A stretch of DNA of 64,000 bases. It comes from Osmia lignaria lignaria (taxonomy: Eukaryota > Arthropoda > Insecta > Hymenoptera > Megachilidae). The stretch is from the NCBI RefSeq assembly GCF_051020975.1, contig NC_135038.1, positions 6,322,001-6,386,000 on the forward strand, given 5' to 3'. This document shows positions 1 through 11,900 of this stretch, one piece after another; position 1 is the stretch's first letter; every line of letters starts with the position of its first letter. The translations under genes and the position numbers were made by a program. The notes beneath the pieces are model-generated. The model searched no databases. It saw only the letters and a program-made list of their open reading frames with translations, and was not told the DNA's origin.

Positions 1-1083
1 AACACAAATGCACGCGCACGTACATAAGGAATTCTTCCGGAATCAGGATGTATCTCCCTGGCTCTGTCTCTTTTTCTCCTTCAGCTTTTCCCGCCGGGGG
101 TGGCCAGTGTCTCGGGGGCGGTCATATATCATCCACCCTTGGGGGGTGGCTACGGGGGTGGAGGCAAAAAATCTTGCCAAGCAAAAACTATCATCAGTGC
201 TCGGGCAAAGCGAACTGAACGCCTGCCTCCTCCTCTTCTTCTTCTTGCGTTTTCCGCTTTGCTTCGCGTCCTCTTTCCTTCTTCCTTCTCATACACGTAT
301 ATATATATCTACGTGTATATTCTTTGGAAAATTTCAGGAAAACGGATGGGAAGAATTGAAACGTGGCGAGAGAAAGGTCTCGTCTCGTGTTCATTAGCTT
401 TCCCAGGTTTGCTACTGGCAGGGTTTAATGAGGAGAAAGATAAAATGTCTCCTCTCGTTTCTCTGCTTCCCCGAAGAATTTCAATGGAAATTTTCCTCAG
501 CTTCTCGTTACATGAAAATTAGAAGTTTTAGAATAATTATGATTTTTAATTATCTATTTGTTCACCATTTGCGTAAAGCTAGGGATTCGTGTCGTTTGTC
601 GTTTCGATCGGGACTAATCGAAGATTTTCATTGTCGCGGATGGAAGGCACGTTCGAGCAGGGTCGATGGTTCTCCGCAACGGTGCCAATGTAAATAGACG
701 TGAGCGACTGAGCATGGCGGGCGGTGAAGGTTTTTCGTGGTGTATCGCGGTAGCCGATGGTCACGCCTGGCGTGCAAGCTACGCGTGTTGCTCCCATGAT
801 CGGGAACGCTCGATCGGTTTTGAGAAATCGAGCAAAAACTCTCGGCAGCCGGTGCAACGATTCGCCAGTACTGTCGGCCTCTCGCCGCAGCCTCGTTTCG
901 TGAAACAGCTCGGCTGCATCGATATTTTCCTACCTTTCCTCACGTTCCTCGTCTCGCCATTTTTTTTTCTCAACCGATTGTTTCTTCGAGATAATGGGAA
1001 TAGGAGTTCAAATAATTTTTAACGTAATTAAAATAAAATAATTTATCATTCATCAATGATGCCTAGCTTCGTAGCAAAATCGT

Positions 1084-1103
1084 GGCTCTCTCCATGGTCC
1101 GCC
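1084..1103 (+). repeat. Dispersed core, copy 1 (exact)
   Basis: GGCTCTCTCCATGGTCCGCC, 20/20. The left flank CTTCGTAGCAAAATCGT resembles that of copy 2, so these two may be closest relatives. Element ends are not recognisable. Confidence 0.85.
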
Positions 1104-2477
1104 GTCTTAAAATTAAAAAATGCGCGGTTCTTCTTAAAATAATTTAACCACCTCTCTGTCTAATTTGAAAAATCCGTGAAATTACAGAGGATCGCAGAGT
1201 GGAAGGTACGTAGGTGTTGTTGGTTCGAAGATATCGGCTCGATTTCGATGCGAGCCACGGCTTTCCGCTTCCAGGATCGCGGTCCAAGGGTGGCTGCATA
1301 CCGTGATCGTCCACGGAATCGGTTTTTACCCGCAGGCAAAAGGCTGCGGCCGATCTTCTTGTTTGCTCAGGGGGACTTGTTGGTCGCGCGAGATATCATT
1401 CTCTGCGGGACCGAGAGAAAAGAGGGCCGGGGACTAAATTTACGCCGGCCAAGTATCGTAGTTGACCGACGGACTGCGGCAGGATGTCGATTATCGACGG
1501 TTTTTGCCTCGATTCTCTCCCCGCTATCTTCTTCTATCCTCCGTATTTTTCGACTGAAACGCATAATTAGCTTTCGTTACTCTAGCGCGTATCCCACCGG
1601 CATCCGTTCGCTGACAACCATTTCAACGTCCTCCTCGTCTTTCTTCTCTCAATTCACCTATGCTTACCCTTCAGAAAATTACGAAATAAAGCACGTTTCC
1701 CTGGTGCGGTTTGCGTTTTTCAATCGTTCGTTGCAGTTGATTCGAGATAAGATTTCCATTCTTTACTCTCGAATGCCATCCGATGATAAATTCCTGAAGA
1801 AGCACTGTTTAATAACGACGATCGTGGATGGTCGACAAAAGACAATAGGAATTCGTTGGAAAATTTAATTACCACTCGGAGTCACGTTAACTGTGGCGCA
1901 ATTATTCAGCGTACAGACATTCCAAGAAAGTTGGTGGGGCATTTGTCGTTGGAAAAAAGGTGATCTTCGCCTCTTCCTGCCAACAGGTATTTACAAAGTT
2001 CGCGTGTAACGAGGCTTCGTTAACGGTACAAGTAAGCAATAATCGGTCGAGTTGCAGTCAACCCACATTCCTCGAGTTATTGGCGAGAGAATCCTCCTTC
2101 TCTTCGCTCGAAAGATCCACGAATTCCATTTCGAGATTTTCGACTCTGTCCGAGGCGAACGCGAGCGATAGACCGACCGGCGAGGAAATCTCGTTCGCGT
2201 TCACTTGATTGAGTCACGTTCGATCGTGATCAATTAATCACGAGTTAGACGCAAAAAGCATTCAAATAGAGCGAACGCAACCTTTCGCCGAGACCTCGAG
2301 ATAGAAGTGATCTCGAGGCAACGCTCGCGACCTTCGTTAAACGGCTTCGCCTTGACGGGATCAGTGAAACCAACGAAGCTGAAAAGCAGAGCTGAATCGA
2401 AGGACCATTGGTGTACGTGCGCGATTCGACGTGGAATGTACGAATGATTGATCTAAACAACTTCGCAGCAAAACTGA

Positions 2478-2497
2478 GGCTCTCTCCATGGTCCGCC
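2478..2497 (+). repeat. Dispersed core, copy 2 (exact)
   Basis: GGCTCTCTCCATGGTCCGCC, 20/20, with left flank CTTCGCAGCAAAACTGA. An ATGATTGATC word 36 bp upstream matches the terminus of the 25731 MITE, so it may be an internally deleted copy. Confidence 0.85.
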
Positions 2498-5400
2498 GTT
2501 CGAAATTTCTGCGGATTTTCCAAAGCTACTTCAATCGGAAAAATTCAAAGCCTCCGTCGTACAGAATACGCGAAGGTGTCGCGATCCGGATGACGTTAAA
2601 GGCCGAAGGAAATAATAGAAAGCAAAGCGTGATCGCGTCGGCTGGGATAACGAGCCGGATGATTTACAGTTTATCCTTACACCTCCATTTACGAAGGTAG
2701 CGGAGAACATTGATCGCTTTAAATTCGCTCTCGTTGATGGAACTGCTCGGTCCATTCGAGAACACCGAGGCTATACGCATCATCATCTCGTGCGGCTCCG
2801 TTGTCTTCTCTCCTCTTCTTATTTCCTTCAATGTCCCGCGTATACCGTGCTCCGCAACATTGTGTTTTTCTTCTTCTTCGTCTTAACTTCCCCCTGCTCT
2901 GCCACCCTCGGGCTTTTCGCCTTCCTTTTTCATCGGCCCTGGACACCGCTGGACCTTTTACCACGAACACGTACATCTTCGTGGGCCCCCTCTTCGTAAT
3001 GATCGCAACGCTTCGATGCACCCGAGCTCCTGGACGAGCTGCATAACCGAGCGATAGGATGCGTCTTGCACCACGTACAAGCATCTTTCCTGGTTGCTCG
3101 ATTGTTATGTTATAAATTATTATCGCGTTATTACAGCGCCATTGCGTGCTGGTGGTTTCAAAGAACAGAGGACGTTGGTGTTTTTTTTTTTTTTTCATCT
3201 TCCCTTATGTTTTTTCAATCGAAGGAAAAGGGTTTTTGCGGAGAAGTTTGTTTATGGATGGTTAGAGAAGCTGAAGTTTTATGCTTTTTGGAAAAAAAAA
3301 AAGAATCTCTTGAATCGTTCGAGGAAATCGGAGTCACGGATGCAACGCGAACGGGGGACGTTTAGTCAAATAGCATCGGTAGGAGCGGTAAATCAGGGAA
3401 AACCTGGGGACAGTCGTGTGTTCCCTTCTTCCTTGGCCGGAAGACAAATGTCAGCTGGTAAGCACGGTCGTAAGAGAAGGATGTTGCCTACTCTTGGCCT
3501 CTCTTACACGCGTACACGAGGCACGCTCGGTCTCGCGGCGGTAAATCAAGCCCGGTGATATTAAAAGGCCGCTTATACGCGAAAACAGAAGATTTATTTC
3601 TGCTGAAAAGGAGATCCGGCAAGAAATCGGTGTATACGGCCGCCCAATCAATGGACAGGATAGAAAGAAGGACTCGCGAACGAAGGGGAGAGGGATCGAT
3701 TCGAAAGCAACGAAACCGAGAAGGAAAAAGGAAGCTGAGAACGCGAGATGATCGCGAAAGAAGCGTCTGGTCAGCTGAGAAAGTTCGACGTGGGATAAGC
3801 AAAGAAGATTCTTCGGAAATTAGAATCAATTTCTTGCAATCGGGCCTCGACGATTTGACGAAAGTCGACTGAATTAATTTGTAGAAGTTTCTTTTAAGCT
3901 CGAACGAGCTGGCGAGAGGATTCGATAATTGAACGTCTTGCTTTGGATCGTGCATTCAAAGCGTTCTTCTTTTTTTTTTTCAATTCAACTTTTTGGTTCG
4001 ACGAGATGTCAGTTAGTTTAACAAGAGAGTTTTTGGCACGTGGACAATTGGCTGAATAAAAATGGAGCGTAGGAAGAAAAGATAGGGAGGTTATCGGTGT
4101 ATCCGCGAGTGAAACGAAGAGGATTCACCCCTGTTTCGCTCGAATAACCGTGTCGTCCTCGTCGAAAGCGGTTTGCTCTAGCTAATATCGAACCACCGCC
4201 CACGTTCAAAGGGATGGAACGGTATCGTTGTCCCCTTCGAGGCGATTCTTCTTCGAAACGTGTCATTTTTGACGTCGCTAATGAAAAGATTGCCTTTCTC
4301 CGAAGAAACTACATTCCCGTTCCACCTCCTTTATTTCTCGCTCTTCGACACGATTGATATCACAGAATTTGAATTTCCAATATAATACTCCAGAAAATGA
4401 TACTTGGTAATGAGCTGCGATCGAAGTGACCGATATAAAAAGAGTATATCGACTGCTTCAATTAAGCTGATATTCAAAGAATAAAACGAGTACCGGGTGA
4501 TTCGCATACCAGACGAGATGTCGATACGTATCGGATATCCTTGTAATGATTGCGGTTTGTATGATCACTGTGGTCGAGATATCATTATTCAGTACCGCTG
4601 CGTAATATCCTGCTCTATGCACGAACGAACCTGGAGACAACGCTGGATGACTTTAATCAACAAGCGGATACCTCATAGTTGCGTGTCTTCAAGAAGAAAA
4701 CAACATCTTGGATGATGTTCTTTCGACATTGTGCAACGACACAGAACGATTTCAATACACCTTGCACCCAGTTGTATTAACCCTCGCCCGTTACGGCATG
4801 GTAAATCGCTTTTCCTTTGATGATGATTACATTTTTCCCGAAATGAAAAAGAAAAAGCTGAATTTCGATCGTTCCGAAGTAGACAGGGTAAAGGTAATCG
4901 TGGTTCCGAAGCGAATTATCGAGTTATTTCCAAACGATTTCCTCGGACGTCACGAGTGACCCTTTCTCGTAACTACCCCCTTGCATAGCGGTTCTCGACT
5001 CCTGTTTTCCTCCTCCTATCTCCTGGGAGCAATAATCCGCCGCGGGCCGGAAAAATTCCGCGACAGAAGTTAAACAAAAGCCTCGAATGAGGAATGAAAA
5101 AAAAAAAAAAAGAAGGAAAACAGAGGAGATGGAAAGAGAATGTATGGAACAGAGAGAGAGAATGTACGTCCTCTCTGGTTCGACTGTAATAAGGGTGACC
5201 AATTTTCTCCTCTCATCCCTCCCCGCCTCGCTCTGTTCGACTGTTTGAACAAGGCTCATAATTAATACGCATATTCGCTTCTGGAAAACCTGCTCGAGGG
5301 TATCCCCGGTTGGGAGACATTTTTTTAAATTCTCCATCGCGGATATTTGCTCTTCCTCGGTGTCCTCGCGGTTTGCGAACGCGGTCTGCTTCGTTCTTCC

Positions 5401-5868
5401 CTTTTTTTCATACATCTGACGCTTCTGTTTCATTTTTAGGAGTTGAAAAATTATCATAAATATCGCGGATTATTCGATTTTTAATCGTAAAAATTTTCGG
5501 ATAGTATTTGGAAAATTCGTAGTAGATTATCCATTCGAGTTTCCGTGCGATCGGGTACCTGGCTCGTTTCGCGAGAGATATCTGTCTTTAAGAGCATTAT
5601 CTGGATAGTGGACGGGTAGGGAGACGGCAAAAACCGTCCGCCCCCTCGTGGTATTTGAAAAATGATGCACAACCCCAATCCCCCGACACATCTCCACCCC
5701 CACACCCCTGGAATGTCCCGAAGGAAGCGTTCTCCTCCTCGCCTTCTTTCTGGTCCGCGACCTGAAAGACGTGTCACGGACGAGGTTGCATTATCTGAAA
5801 CGATTAACTAGCTGACAGTATTACATGAAAAATAATGTTAAAAAATATATTTTTTACCTTTGTTTCAG

Positions 5869-5976
5869 GTATGCCGAAGTATTTTCGAAAACACCACCGG
5901 TTGGTATCCGGAATGCTGTTCTCCTCTGCGAACCGCACAAAGGATTCTTGTATTCACCTACCATCACCAGTGATTT
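5869..5976 (+). CDS. USP48: USP48 exon: start of the last DUSP-type domain
   Basis: The acceptor is a pyrimidine-rich tract ending TTTGTTTCAG and the donor is GTAAGT. The first G completes a codon from an upstream exon. The 35 full codons then read YAEVFSKTPPVGIRN, AVLLCEPHKGFLY and SPTITSD, and two bases (TT) carry into the next exon to make Leu. The cysteine-histidine stretch VLLCEPHKGFLY matches the ALLCPHGGLMF region of human USP48. The other two frames fail the family match, and frame 1 hits a stop before the donor. Confidence 0.88.
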
Positions 5977-8900
5977 GTAAGTTCTACTTTTATTTAATCA
6001 AATTACAGAGAAATGGCCCTTCCGTTCGAATCAATAAAAATTTAATTATCATTAGCAAAATTAATTAAATCGAATCAAGTGTATGCGTTTCTTTCTTAAA
6101 TACTTTACAAGTTCTTTGATTTTTCTGAAAGTATATTATAAAGAGAAAACGCGTGCTCTTTGGCCACTGCTCTCTTTCTTTTTCCTTCTAACTTGTGTGA
6201 CGTGATGGATACACGAAAATGTCAGCAGCACGCCCTCGGGGCCAACGTGGCAATCCACCCTCTGACCATTATGCTAAACCATTGTCCACTATCTGGCTAA
6301 GATAGTCCGTGGCTTAAGTCGTTCGTCTGGTTCACCCTCAGCTATGCGAAGACCGTTAAAAAATCATTTTTACCGTCGATCTTCAATTTTTCATCCCCTC
6401 TATTGTTTCTCAGTGAAAACCTTCGACTTACCCTTGCACGATATATTCGTTTATTAATATTTTTTTTAGAAAATCCGCAAATCTGAATAAAGAGATGCCT
6501 GTAAATGGTAATTACATCGAATAGCTTCCGGTTGGAATATCGTGTCTCGCACGAAGGCAGCACGCTTTTTTTTTTTCTTCTCCGGTGACGAGGATTTCTC
6601 TAATTCCATCCCTTTTTCTCCGACTCTTCTCGATGCATCCACCATTATTCGGGCGTTAGGCAAATACACGAGGAGAGACGACAAGCTCGTCCGCTTGGTT
6701 TTTGCCTCGTGAAAATTCAAATGAGACCGCGCGGCATATTGCGCTGAATCGAAATTAATGTCGCGCAACTAATTATCGGTCGGGTCATCATCGTATCCGT
6801 ATCAACGGGGCCGGACCGGGCTCGTGCTTCGAAACGCGCCTCCATAAATTTTCTGCCCACGTCGTCGGTCTCGTATTCTCGCTAATTTTTTTTATTATCC
6901 TACACCTGATAATTTCTAATTGAATCGTTTTCACTGGATTCGCTTTCCACCGAGAGTTGAATTCGAGACAAGTTAAGAAATTAACTTTCAATATAAATAA
7001 TTTATATATAATTTTTTTTTTGGTTAATTTGCCATATTGAAATGGTGTCAGGATGTTTCTCGATTCTTTCGCGTGGAAACCGAGTTCTCGTTTGAAGATA
7101 ATTAAGTGAGAAATTTCACGATTGCCCGTGTGTATTTAGCGGGGATTTTTCAAAGCGTTATCGATCATAGCGATGCGAGATTCCGGCGTGGTGCACGAGC
7201 TTCAGGAACCATGCCAGGATCGGGCGAACAATTGCACGGCAAAAAGCTGGAGCCGGTGCGCGGCAAGAAATTTCTAATTTGCGGTATAATTAAGGGAGAC
7301 GGGACAAAAAGCATCACGGATTCTACACCGTTGTCGGAAAATCGCGAATTCCACCTTGCGAACACGCCCATTGCTCGATCGTACAACCCGTCTCTATGCG
7401 GGTTTCATTATCACCGGCCGATTGTTAAGTAAATAATTGATCGAAGACCAGTGAAAATGGTCACGATCTCAAGAATCATGATCGTTCGCGTATTATAAAC
7501 ATTCAATATTAATTTGTTACAGGTACACCATAGTGACGGCAGAGGAGTGGTCGAGATTAACTCAATTTTACGACGTCGATCATACAATCAGCATCAGGAG
7601 GATCAATTCCGATTTTCAAATAGATCCAAGTGAGTAAACACCATCATATACCGAACGATAAATAATTAACGATCAATTAAACGTATCGGTGATGTTACGA
7701 CGAAAGGGGATCGCATGTTTTCATGGCTCGTAAATCGATAATAAAAAGCGACGGTATAACGAATCGCGGACGTTAAATCGAAACGATTATAACGTGACGG
7801 TTATCGTTGCACATGTGCCATGATAGGCGTATCAATTTCCTGGTGGACTGCAAATCGAAGACGGATCGCGCAATTAACGGCTTTCTCTTTATTCCATCCT
7901 GGGACCGTTCGATCTTATCGGCAATTAATTTTCGTACGATTCCAGGGGGGTCATTATGTAAACGATCGTCCCTAAGCGGATCGTTACCATTCGTTCCCCC
8001 CCTTCGTGTGTCTGTCTTTTTCTTTTTTCACGTGTGTACCCGATCTAATTATCGGTCTACACAATCTCACGGTTCGCTGAGATTTTTCCCTTTTTATACC
8101 ATACAACTGGATCTCTCAATACGCCCAAGGATTTATTTGTAACTCAATCGAGCAAGGAACTAGTAATCCATTTCGAGTTACTTCCATTTAACTGCACCTT
8201 CGCTTCTGTCAATTGAGATGTAGAACCGAATGCTTTTCCTTATTTTACTGTTTAGAACGAACCGATTACGCGTAGCGCTTGATTAAATTGTTAATCGGGA
8301 GTCAATTTTAGGATATATTTCTTCGACGAGAGTGCACTTTCCCGGTCTCTTCCCCCTGTCTGAATCTAACCCGGGGAATAATGCCAGAAGACATTAGCCG
8401 TCGATTTACATAAATACCCCACCCCTGTTTGTTCCGTTGCTTCTCCTCGGTTCGCTTCTCTGGCAGAGCCCAAAGTGTCTCATTATAATTAAGAAGTATC
8501 CTGAAAATTAACCGACAGAAAAAGCGAACACCGGGGAGACGAGTAGGTGGTGCCGGTCCAAATGGCCTTCTAAAAGTTTCTCGCCCTTGATCCCTCGCGA
8601 TTGGTCCGCGTTCCTCGGTATAAAAGAAATTTTATCGTTGAAAAAACTTGTTCGATATTTAATTTCCGCGTTTCGAAAAGTTATTAACCCCTCCTCCGAC
8701 GGCGGACCATGAAGAGAGCCACGGAACGTACAGTTAAGCGATCATTGAACTCTCATCAATCTCTCTATCCCTTGTTTCGCGCATCAATTGAAATCCCGAC
8801 TAGTCGGATCAGATTTACGTAGCCGGTGAATCGTCCACGTGCAAGACCACTTTGTCGAACGGCTGATCCTTGTCGTCGTGTTGGCAGGCAAATTGGGTCC

Positions 8901-11900
8901 TGAAGGTAGCACCAGGGGGATCTTGCGGACCGATGTTCCAGCAGCTTCTCCATCGTTGCGTTCAATGTACCGGCGTGTCTCGCGTTACGAGAGATCCCGA
9001 GTTCCTCTAAACATCCCATTGTCTTGTCCGTCTCTCGATCGCGGCTGACCGTTGCTTTCCTTTTTTTCCATCGCGACATTTGTCAAGGCTCTGCCTCGTC
9101 GAGGATCGTTGTCCAGGTGATTTGAATTGCAAAGACCGGCGCGGCGTCTCCGTCTCGGGATATCCAGCGGCCGGATCGTGGATCGCCCAGATGGAGATGT
9201 CGTTTAGGGTTCAAACTCGTGCCAGTAGATCTACATCTTCGAATCGATCCTTTCTCTTAACTTTCAACGATAACCTGTTCGTTTAATCATACTCAATTTA
9301 TGACTGAATTTTCGATACTTGGAATATGAAAAAAAATCCGAGTGTCTGGAAACCGGTGGCTCGTTAGCCAGCGATCGTCTTCTGGCTGTCGGCCATTAAC
9401 CGGGTGCAGTCGTACGAGAAACGTTTCCTTCCCCGCTTTTCCAGTCGCAGCGTCGTCATCGTGCCGGTGGGCCGGGTATGCCCGGAGGGTGGTATTCAAT
9501 CGCGTCACCTCCGGTTCTGTCAACCAAGGCCGACGAACGAGCGAGCTACGCGAAACCAGGGTTGTGCCGAGTGATTGATACGAGGTTGGACGGTGGCTAA
9601 TGTGCCTTCGCGAACGACGAAGAAAGAAACTAGGGAAAGGAGCGCACCCTTCGAGGCTTTAAGAGTGGAACGATCGTCCGGCCGGAGGCTCGTTAGTCAG
9701 GGCCGTATCAGTCACCGAAAGCAACCCCCGATTTTTTGCTAAACCAACCGTCTAGAGGTCCCTTGCTTCGCTTTTGTTCCTGCACACACGGGTTGGACAG
9801 TGTGTGTCCTTAAAACGAAGCTAAATTGTCTGTTTGTTCTGGCTTCCGAGTCTCTCGACTGAGAATCCTCTTTCAAATGATACACGGCGCGCGTCTCGCA
9901 GGACGGATGGATCTTTGCTTGGGAAATTAGCCACGGAAATTGTACTCTGTCAATCTTCCAAGTGTTTTTTTTTTTACCTACATTTTCCTCTAATCTGACG
10001 AGTATCGGACTGTTGAAAGAAAGGATAAAACCGCGATGTCCTCGGAACGGCACTCGTAAATATCGTTTAGACGACAGTGGGTATCACAAATCACACGGGT
10101 CGTTCATAGTTACATCTCCGTTGCTTATGTGTGTATCGCAAAACCTAGAGAAACGATAGAGATTGGAAAGGATGGGCGGTCGCCCGTGGTTCCGTCGGAA
10201 CGTAGAAAATGGAGGTCGTTTTGTAACAGAGACGGAGATATCTCGAAATTAATATTCGGACGGCGATTTAGATTTAGAACACGAATTTGCTGATTAGTTT
10301 CCTACGGTTATGCGGTCGACTCTGCTGCACCGGTCCTTCCATAAATGCTGAGCCTCGAGGGGTTGCTTGCTTGCCCGCCTTTCCAGACTCGAGGTTTAGT
10401 CAACCAGAGGGGTAAAGAGGGGCTGTTTCCAACTTACCAGGGGTCAAACGCTTCACGAGGGACATTTGTTAACCTTCCCCTCCATTGCGACAAGTGCGCC
10501 GGACACGTCTTAATATATGCATTTGCCGACCAATGAACACGACTTTACGACTTGTTCCCTCGGATCGGTGAACGTCACTTTTGGAAAATGGATTTCTCGT
10601 CGCCTCGGCTTGCTTTCCAAGATTCACAGACAGAAAAAAATAGATTCTCGTACCAAGAGGCAGACGAAGGAAATTAGCGAATTCAAGGAGCGCGGTTTCG
10701 CGTTTTAGACGGCTCTAACGATGCCCGCCGAAGAAGAAGATCGTCGCCGTAACGATTTCGCTAACGAACGTCTTCGAGCGCCACAACAAAGTCGAAATAT
10801 AATCCTCTTAGAAGAGAGGAGCTCGTTGCGAGTGTAATCAGGGCTTAAAAGCGGGCATTACGCGCGGCTTTCCAGATCCGCAACCGGGACCGCGTGTTCC
10901 GTGGAAATCGAAAGGTAACCTCCCTCTAATGGATCCCCGATCGGCCAGTTAATTAAACGTCAGTCGTGGTTTCGAGTTTGTTTAACCGACTGTTGAGTTG
11001 AAATCGTTACACCTTCGGACTTAGCGAGGAACGAAAAAAAGAAAGAAATTTTACAGATAGAATCTTTACGTTTCGTGTGATAAATCTTGAAATCGTATCA
11101 GATCTATTGTAAAGGAGAAAAGAAATAAATGTGAATATTTTTTTTCGTTTAACAAACGAAACATCTGTCATATAAGAGGGAAGGTGAAAAATCTTTCATT
11201 CTGCCAGCATCTCCCACGAGAGAAGTGAAAAAGACAAAAGCAGGACAACGATTTCCACGGCCAGCTATCTGAACGATTAAGGCTTCTGTGGATTAACGAA
11301 GGATCGTTTCGCTGTCACCCACGTCGGTGACACTGTTGTCGGTAGTAAAGGGAGAAAGGCTCTAAGTGAGCTTTATCCTCGTTTTATCTTGTTTTCCACC
11401 ACCACCCCTCGAGTTTCTCTTCTGGCAAACGAGAGGAGAGCGGAGGACGAGCATCGGTCATCTAGGCGCTCCATTTAATCCTGTTGGAAAAGAACCCCCC
11501 GCTGCGCGGAGACAAGTGTGGGGGATATCCTGTAGGATAAGAGAAGGACCAAGATGAAGGTTGGACCAGAAACCCGACGGGATGTCGCTAATTCGACCCT
11601 ACGAAACTTGACCTGCTCACGACTTTTCTACTCCACTTCCACTTTAATTTACGACATTATTTTCTACCCCGCCAACTGATGACCACTTTTAATCGTCCGT
11701 GGTTAAATACTCTCATTTATTCTGCGGTGGTATCCGTTGAATATCGAATCCAAAGACCTTGAGAGCGATCTAATTTTCAGAATTTCTCTTCTATCTCGAA
11801 ATGGCAATTAATTATTTGGAATATAAAAAATCATTATTTACTTCTTATCCGCGATCCTGAACCGGAGGGTAGCTGTTCACAGTCGAGGGGCTGAGAGGCA

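Larger units (their letters stand above)
1..5868. other. USP48 intron or upstream sequence; no exon recognised
   Basis: This part precedes the first recognised USP48 exon. I looked for the missing upstream exon, which should encode an EW motif about four residues before the exon boundary and end two bases into a codon, and found no convincing one. It holds two exact copies of the dispersed 20-bp core (1084-1103, 2478-2497), a G-rich CCACCC...GGGTGG patch near 133-168, and poly-T and poly-A runs at about 3180-3196 and 5096-5112. The open frames have low-complexity, repeat-like composition. Confidence 0.6.

Noticed and set aside
1188..1214. Possible 27-base micro-exon of USP48 (reads RIAEWKVRR, similar to the EEWRKF region expected just upstream of 5869)
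   Set aside because: The acceptor TTACAG is fine, but the donor needed to keep phase (GTGTTG) is poor. The better donor, GTACGT, gives the wrong phase. The match is only two or three residues.
1176..1868. 230-codon open frame on the + strand (GTG start)
   Set aside because: Longest + frame, but it has no family similarity, a Ser/Arg-biased composition and no ATG start, and it lies in presumed intron.
4924..5457. 177-codon open frame on the minus strand
   Set aside because: It contains a poly-Phe run from a poly-A tract and has no domain-like pattern.
7106..7432. 108-codon open frame between two USP48 exons
   Set aside because: It does not fit any part of USP48, and the flanking exons join directly in phase without it.
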